This document shows positions 46,139-47,211 of a DNA stretch of 47,211 bases, piece after piece. Source of the DNA: Acidobacteriota bacterium (GTDB lineage Bacteria; Acidobacteriota; Terriglobia; Terriglobales; Acidobacteriaceae). How positions within the stretch are numbered: position 1 is the first letter of the stretch; each line of letters begins with the position of its first letter. The stretch spans positions 1 to 47,211 of the forward strand of contig JAJZVX010000028.1 in NCBI GenBank assembly GCA_021846985.1. The letters are read 5' to 3'. A program made the translations under genes and the position numbers. Under the pieces are notes generated by a model. The model was not told the DNA's origin and did no database searches. It saw only the letters and a program-made list of their open reading frames with translations.

Positions 46139-47005
46139 TCAGCGCTTCTGCATCGCTCCTGCCAGCAGCGTGCTCACGTCCGTGTAGCCGTTCGCCGCCG
46201 CCAGGTCCAGCGCCGTCTTGCCCTGTGCGTCTTTCGCCGTGGCGTCCGCCTTCATGGCGAGCAGCGCCCGCACGGCCTCTGCGTCTCCCGTTGAAGCGGC
46301 GTCCATCAGCGCTGTCCGGCCGTCCTTGGTCTTGGCGTTCACGTCCGCGCCTTTGGCCGCCAGCGCCCCCACAATGTTCAGGTCGCCGTTGCCGGCCGCG
46401 ATCATCAGCGCCGTGCCGCCGTCGTCCCTGCGCGCGTTCACGTCCGCGCCTTTGGCCAGCAGCGCCTGCACCAGGTTCAGATCCTCCGCGCCGGTTGCAT
46501 ACATCAGCGCGGTCCATCCGCGGCTGTCCTGCGCGCGCACGTCGGCTCCTTTGTCCATCAGCAGTTCCGCCACGCCCAGGTTGCCCTTGTCGCATGCCTC
46601 CATCAGCGCCGTCATGCCGTCCTTCGCCTTGGCATTCACCTGGGCGCCCTTGGCCACCAGCAGTTTCGCTACGTCCATCGTGCCGTTGGCGGCCGCCGAT
46701 GCCAGCGCCGTCCCGCCGTCCTCCCGCGCGGCATTGGCGTCCGCGCCTTTGCCCAGCAGCAGCTTCACCACGTCGTGCCGCCCCGCCTCGCAGGCCAGCA
46801 TCAGCGCCGTCCAGCCATCGGGCGTCCTGGCGTTCACATCCGCTCCGTTGGCCAACAGCGCCTCCACGCGTGCCATGCTCCCGTCCCGCACCGCGTCGAT
46901 CAATTCGTTGCCCGGCGCCTGCTCGGACCAGCCCGCCTGCGGCCGCAAAAGGCAGACCAGCAACCCCGCCAGCCGGATCCAGCGCCATGGTTTGTTCACT
47001 GCCAT
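46139..47005 (-). CDS. Secreted ankyrin-repeat protein
   Basis: 288 residues from the ATG at 47005, which has GGAGAGGGGG directly ahead; a TTG four codons earlier is less likely. A signal peptide (about 1-30, RLAGLLVCLLRPQAG) is followed by eight ankyrin repeats of 33 residues covering the rest, each with the consensus D-G-x-TALMxA...G...V..LLxKGADVNA. The middle repeats are so alike in DNA, about every 99 bases, that recombination between them is possible. The partner bound is unknown. An FNR/CRP-like palindrome lies 57 bases upstream. It converges on hypB. Confidence 0.9.
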   Translation of the reverse strand: MAVNKPWRWIRLAGLLVCLLRPQAGWSEQAPGNELIDAVRDGSMARVEALLANGADVNARTPDGWTALMLACEAGRHDVVKLLLGKGADANAAREDGGTALASAAANGTMDVAKLLVAKGAQVNAKAKDGMTALMEACDKGNLGVAELLMDKGADVRAQDSRGWTALMYATGAEDLNLVQALLAKGADVNARRDDGGTALMIAAGNGDLNIVGALAAKGADVNAKTKDGRTALMDAASTGDAEAVRALLAMKADATAKDAQGKTALDLAAANGYTDVSTLLAGAMQKR

Positions 47006-47061
47006 CCCCCTCTCCAAACCGCTTGCAGCATAGCAGAACCGGTGCGCCCTCAGCCCGCGGG

Positions 47062-47075
47062 GTGATCTAAATCAC
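47062..47075. promoter_or_regulatory. FNR/CRP-type palindrome upstream of the ankyrin gene
   Basis: GTGATCTAAATCAC is a perfect inverted repeat, GTGAT-N4-ATCAC. It matches the core TGAT-N4-ATCA of FNR/Dnr-type sites (consensus TTGAT-N4-ATCAA) and resembles CRP half-sites (GTGA). A possible leftward -10 box, TATGCT (47032-47027), would place the centre of the palindrome about 48 bases upstream of the start of transcription, in activator range. Confidence 0.5.
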
Positions 47076-47087
47076 GTCATCGCACCC

Positions 47088-47211
47088 CAGGGCCGACGCA
47101 TATCAAACCCCCAGTAATTTCAACAGGTAGGCGTGGTTCCAAGCGGCCTTGAGGCGTTTTCCCTTGACTCCGCGTTTGAGCGATTGTTCTTGTTTAAGCA
47201 TGTTGAGTGCG
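47088..47211 (-). mobile_element. Left end of an ISAs1-like insertion sequence (cut by the window edge)
   Basis: The sequence from 47088 begins CAGGG, the terminal bases typical of ISAs1-family elements, 15 bases outside the stop codon of a transposase reading leftward. The bases just before it (47080-47087, TCGCACCC) would be the target duplication if the other end shows the same eight. The remainder lies beyond the window. Confidence 0.65.
47103..47211 (-). CDS. ISAs1-like transposase, C-terminal fragment
   Basis: The last 35 codons of a leftward gene, entering from the window edge. The peptide contains ALNMLKQEQSLKRGVKGKR and ends HAYLLKLLGV. ALNxLKQExxxKxGxxxKRLKA-W...YLLKLL is, from memory, the C-terminus of ISAs1-family DDE transposases. 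The catalytic residues lie outside the window, so whether the element is intact cannot be judged. Confidence 0.7.
   Translation of the reverse strand, partial: ALNMLKQEQSLKRGVKGKRLKAAWNHAYLLKLLGV

Noticed and set aside
45237..46988. 583-codon leftward frame across hypAB and the ankyrin gene
   Set aside because: Gly/Arg-rich repeats arise from reading the ankyrin repeats in another register; it also runs through hypA and hypB.

Overview
The window is a GC-rich chromosomal segment that looks like a member of the Acidobacteriota. No marker is decisive. The assignment rests on the style of the ribosomal proteins (an RpoA starting [12 protein letters not shown], zinc-type S4, S14 and L36), a spacer element at 22603-22678 resembling one I associate with acidobacterial genomes, and the DUF1906-type secreted protein. 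Taxonomy is inference.

Region 1 (1-18270, + strand) is the end of tuf followed by a complete S10-spc-alpha supercluster: rpsJ, rplCDWB, rpsS, rplV, rpsC, rplP, rpmC, rpsQ, rplNXE, rpsN, rpsH, rplF, rplR, rpsE, rpmD, rplO, secY, adk, map, infA, rpmJ, rpsM, rpsK, rpsD, rpoA, rplQ. It ends in a strong intrinsic terminator at 18234-18270. Gene content is textbook. The spacers are not: most of those longer than about 60 bases carry a stem-loop, and many are built from a shared vocabulary, GTTCGCAGTTC in the left arm and GAACTGCGAAC in the right arm, always in the same orientation relative to transcription. The right arm usually lies just ahead of the next gene's ribosome binding site. I know no named family for these elements.

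Region 2 (18244-22745) holds guaB overlapping a VanZ-like gene on the - strand, then, divergently, a secreted DUF1906 protein and a uroporphyrinogen-decarboxylase-superfamily protein whose H-x-C...C motif points to a corrinoid methyltransferase (MtaA/CmuA type) rather than HemE.

Region 3 (22746-40594) is a Wzx/Wzy-type exopolysaccharide locus. A phosphoglycosyl transferase reads leftward. Reading rightward are a large SLBB export protein, a kinase-less Wzz, a glycosyltransferase-like protein, a Wzx flippase, a GT4, a Wzy-like polymerase, a GT2 and a hexapeptide acetyltransferase, mostly with overlaps or short gaps. After a 496-base spacer comes a second, looser block: a methyltransferase-fold protein, a DUF268 protein, a GT4, a radical SAM protein with four C-terminal cysteines, a possible 43-codon ORF and another GT4. 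Together these can start, flip, polymerise, length-control, export and decorate a glycan. The radical SAM, DUF268 and methyltransferase block is the part whose chemistry I cannot name.

Region 4 (40727-44905, - strand) is a probable operon reading, in transcription order, a SIS-domain protein like the isomerase half of GlmS, a fibronectin-type lipoprotein, a fumarylacetoacetate-hydrolase-family enzyme and transaldolase. Region 5 (45046-47211) has hypA-hypB on the + strand, a secreted ankyrin-repeat protein on the - strand with an FNR/CRP-like palindrome upstream, and at the right edge the end of an ISAs1-like insertion sequence.

No tRNA, rRNA or CRISPR array was seen. All comparisons are from memory; no database search or folding calculation was run.
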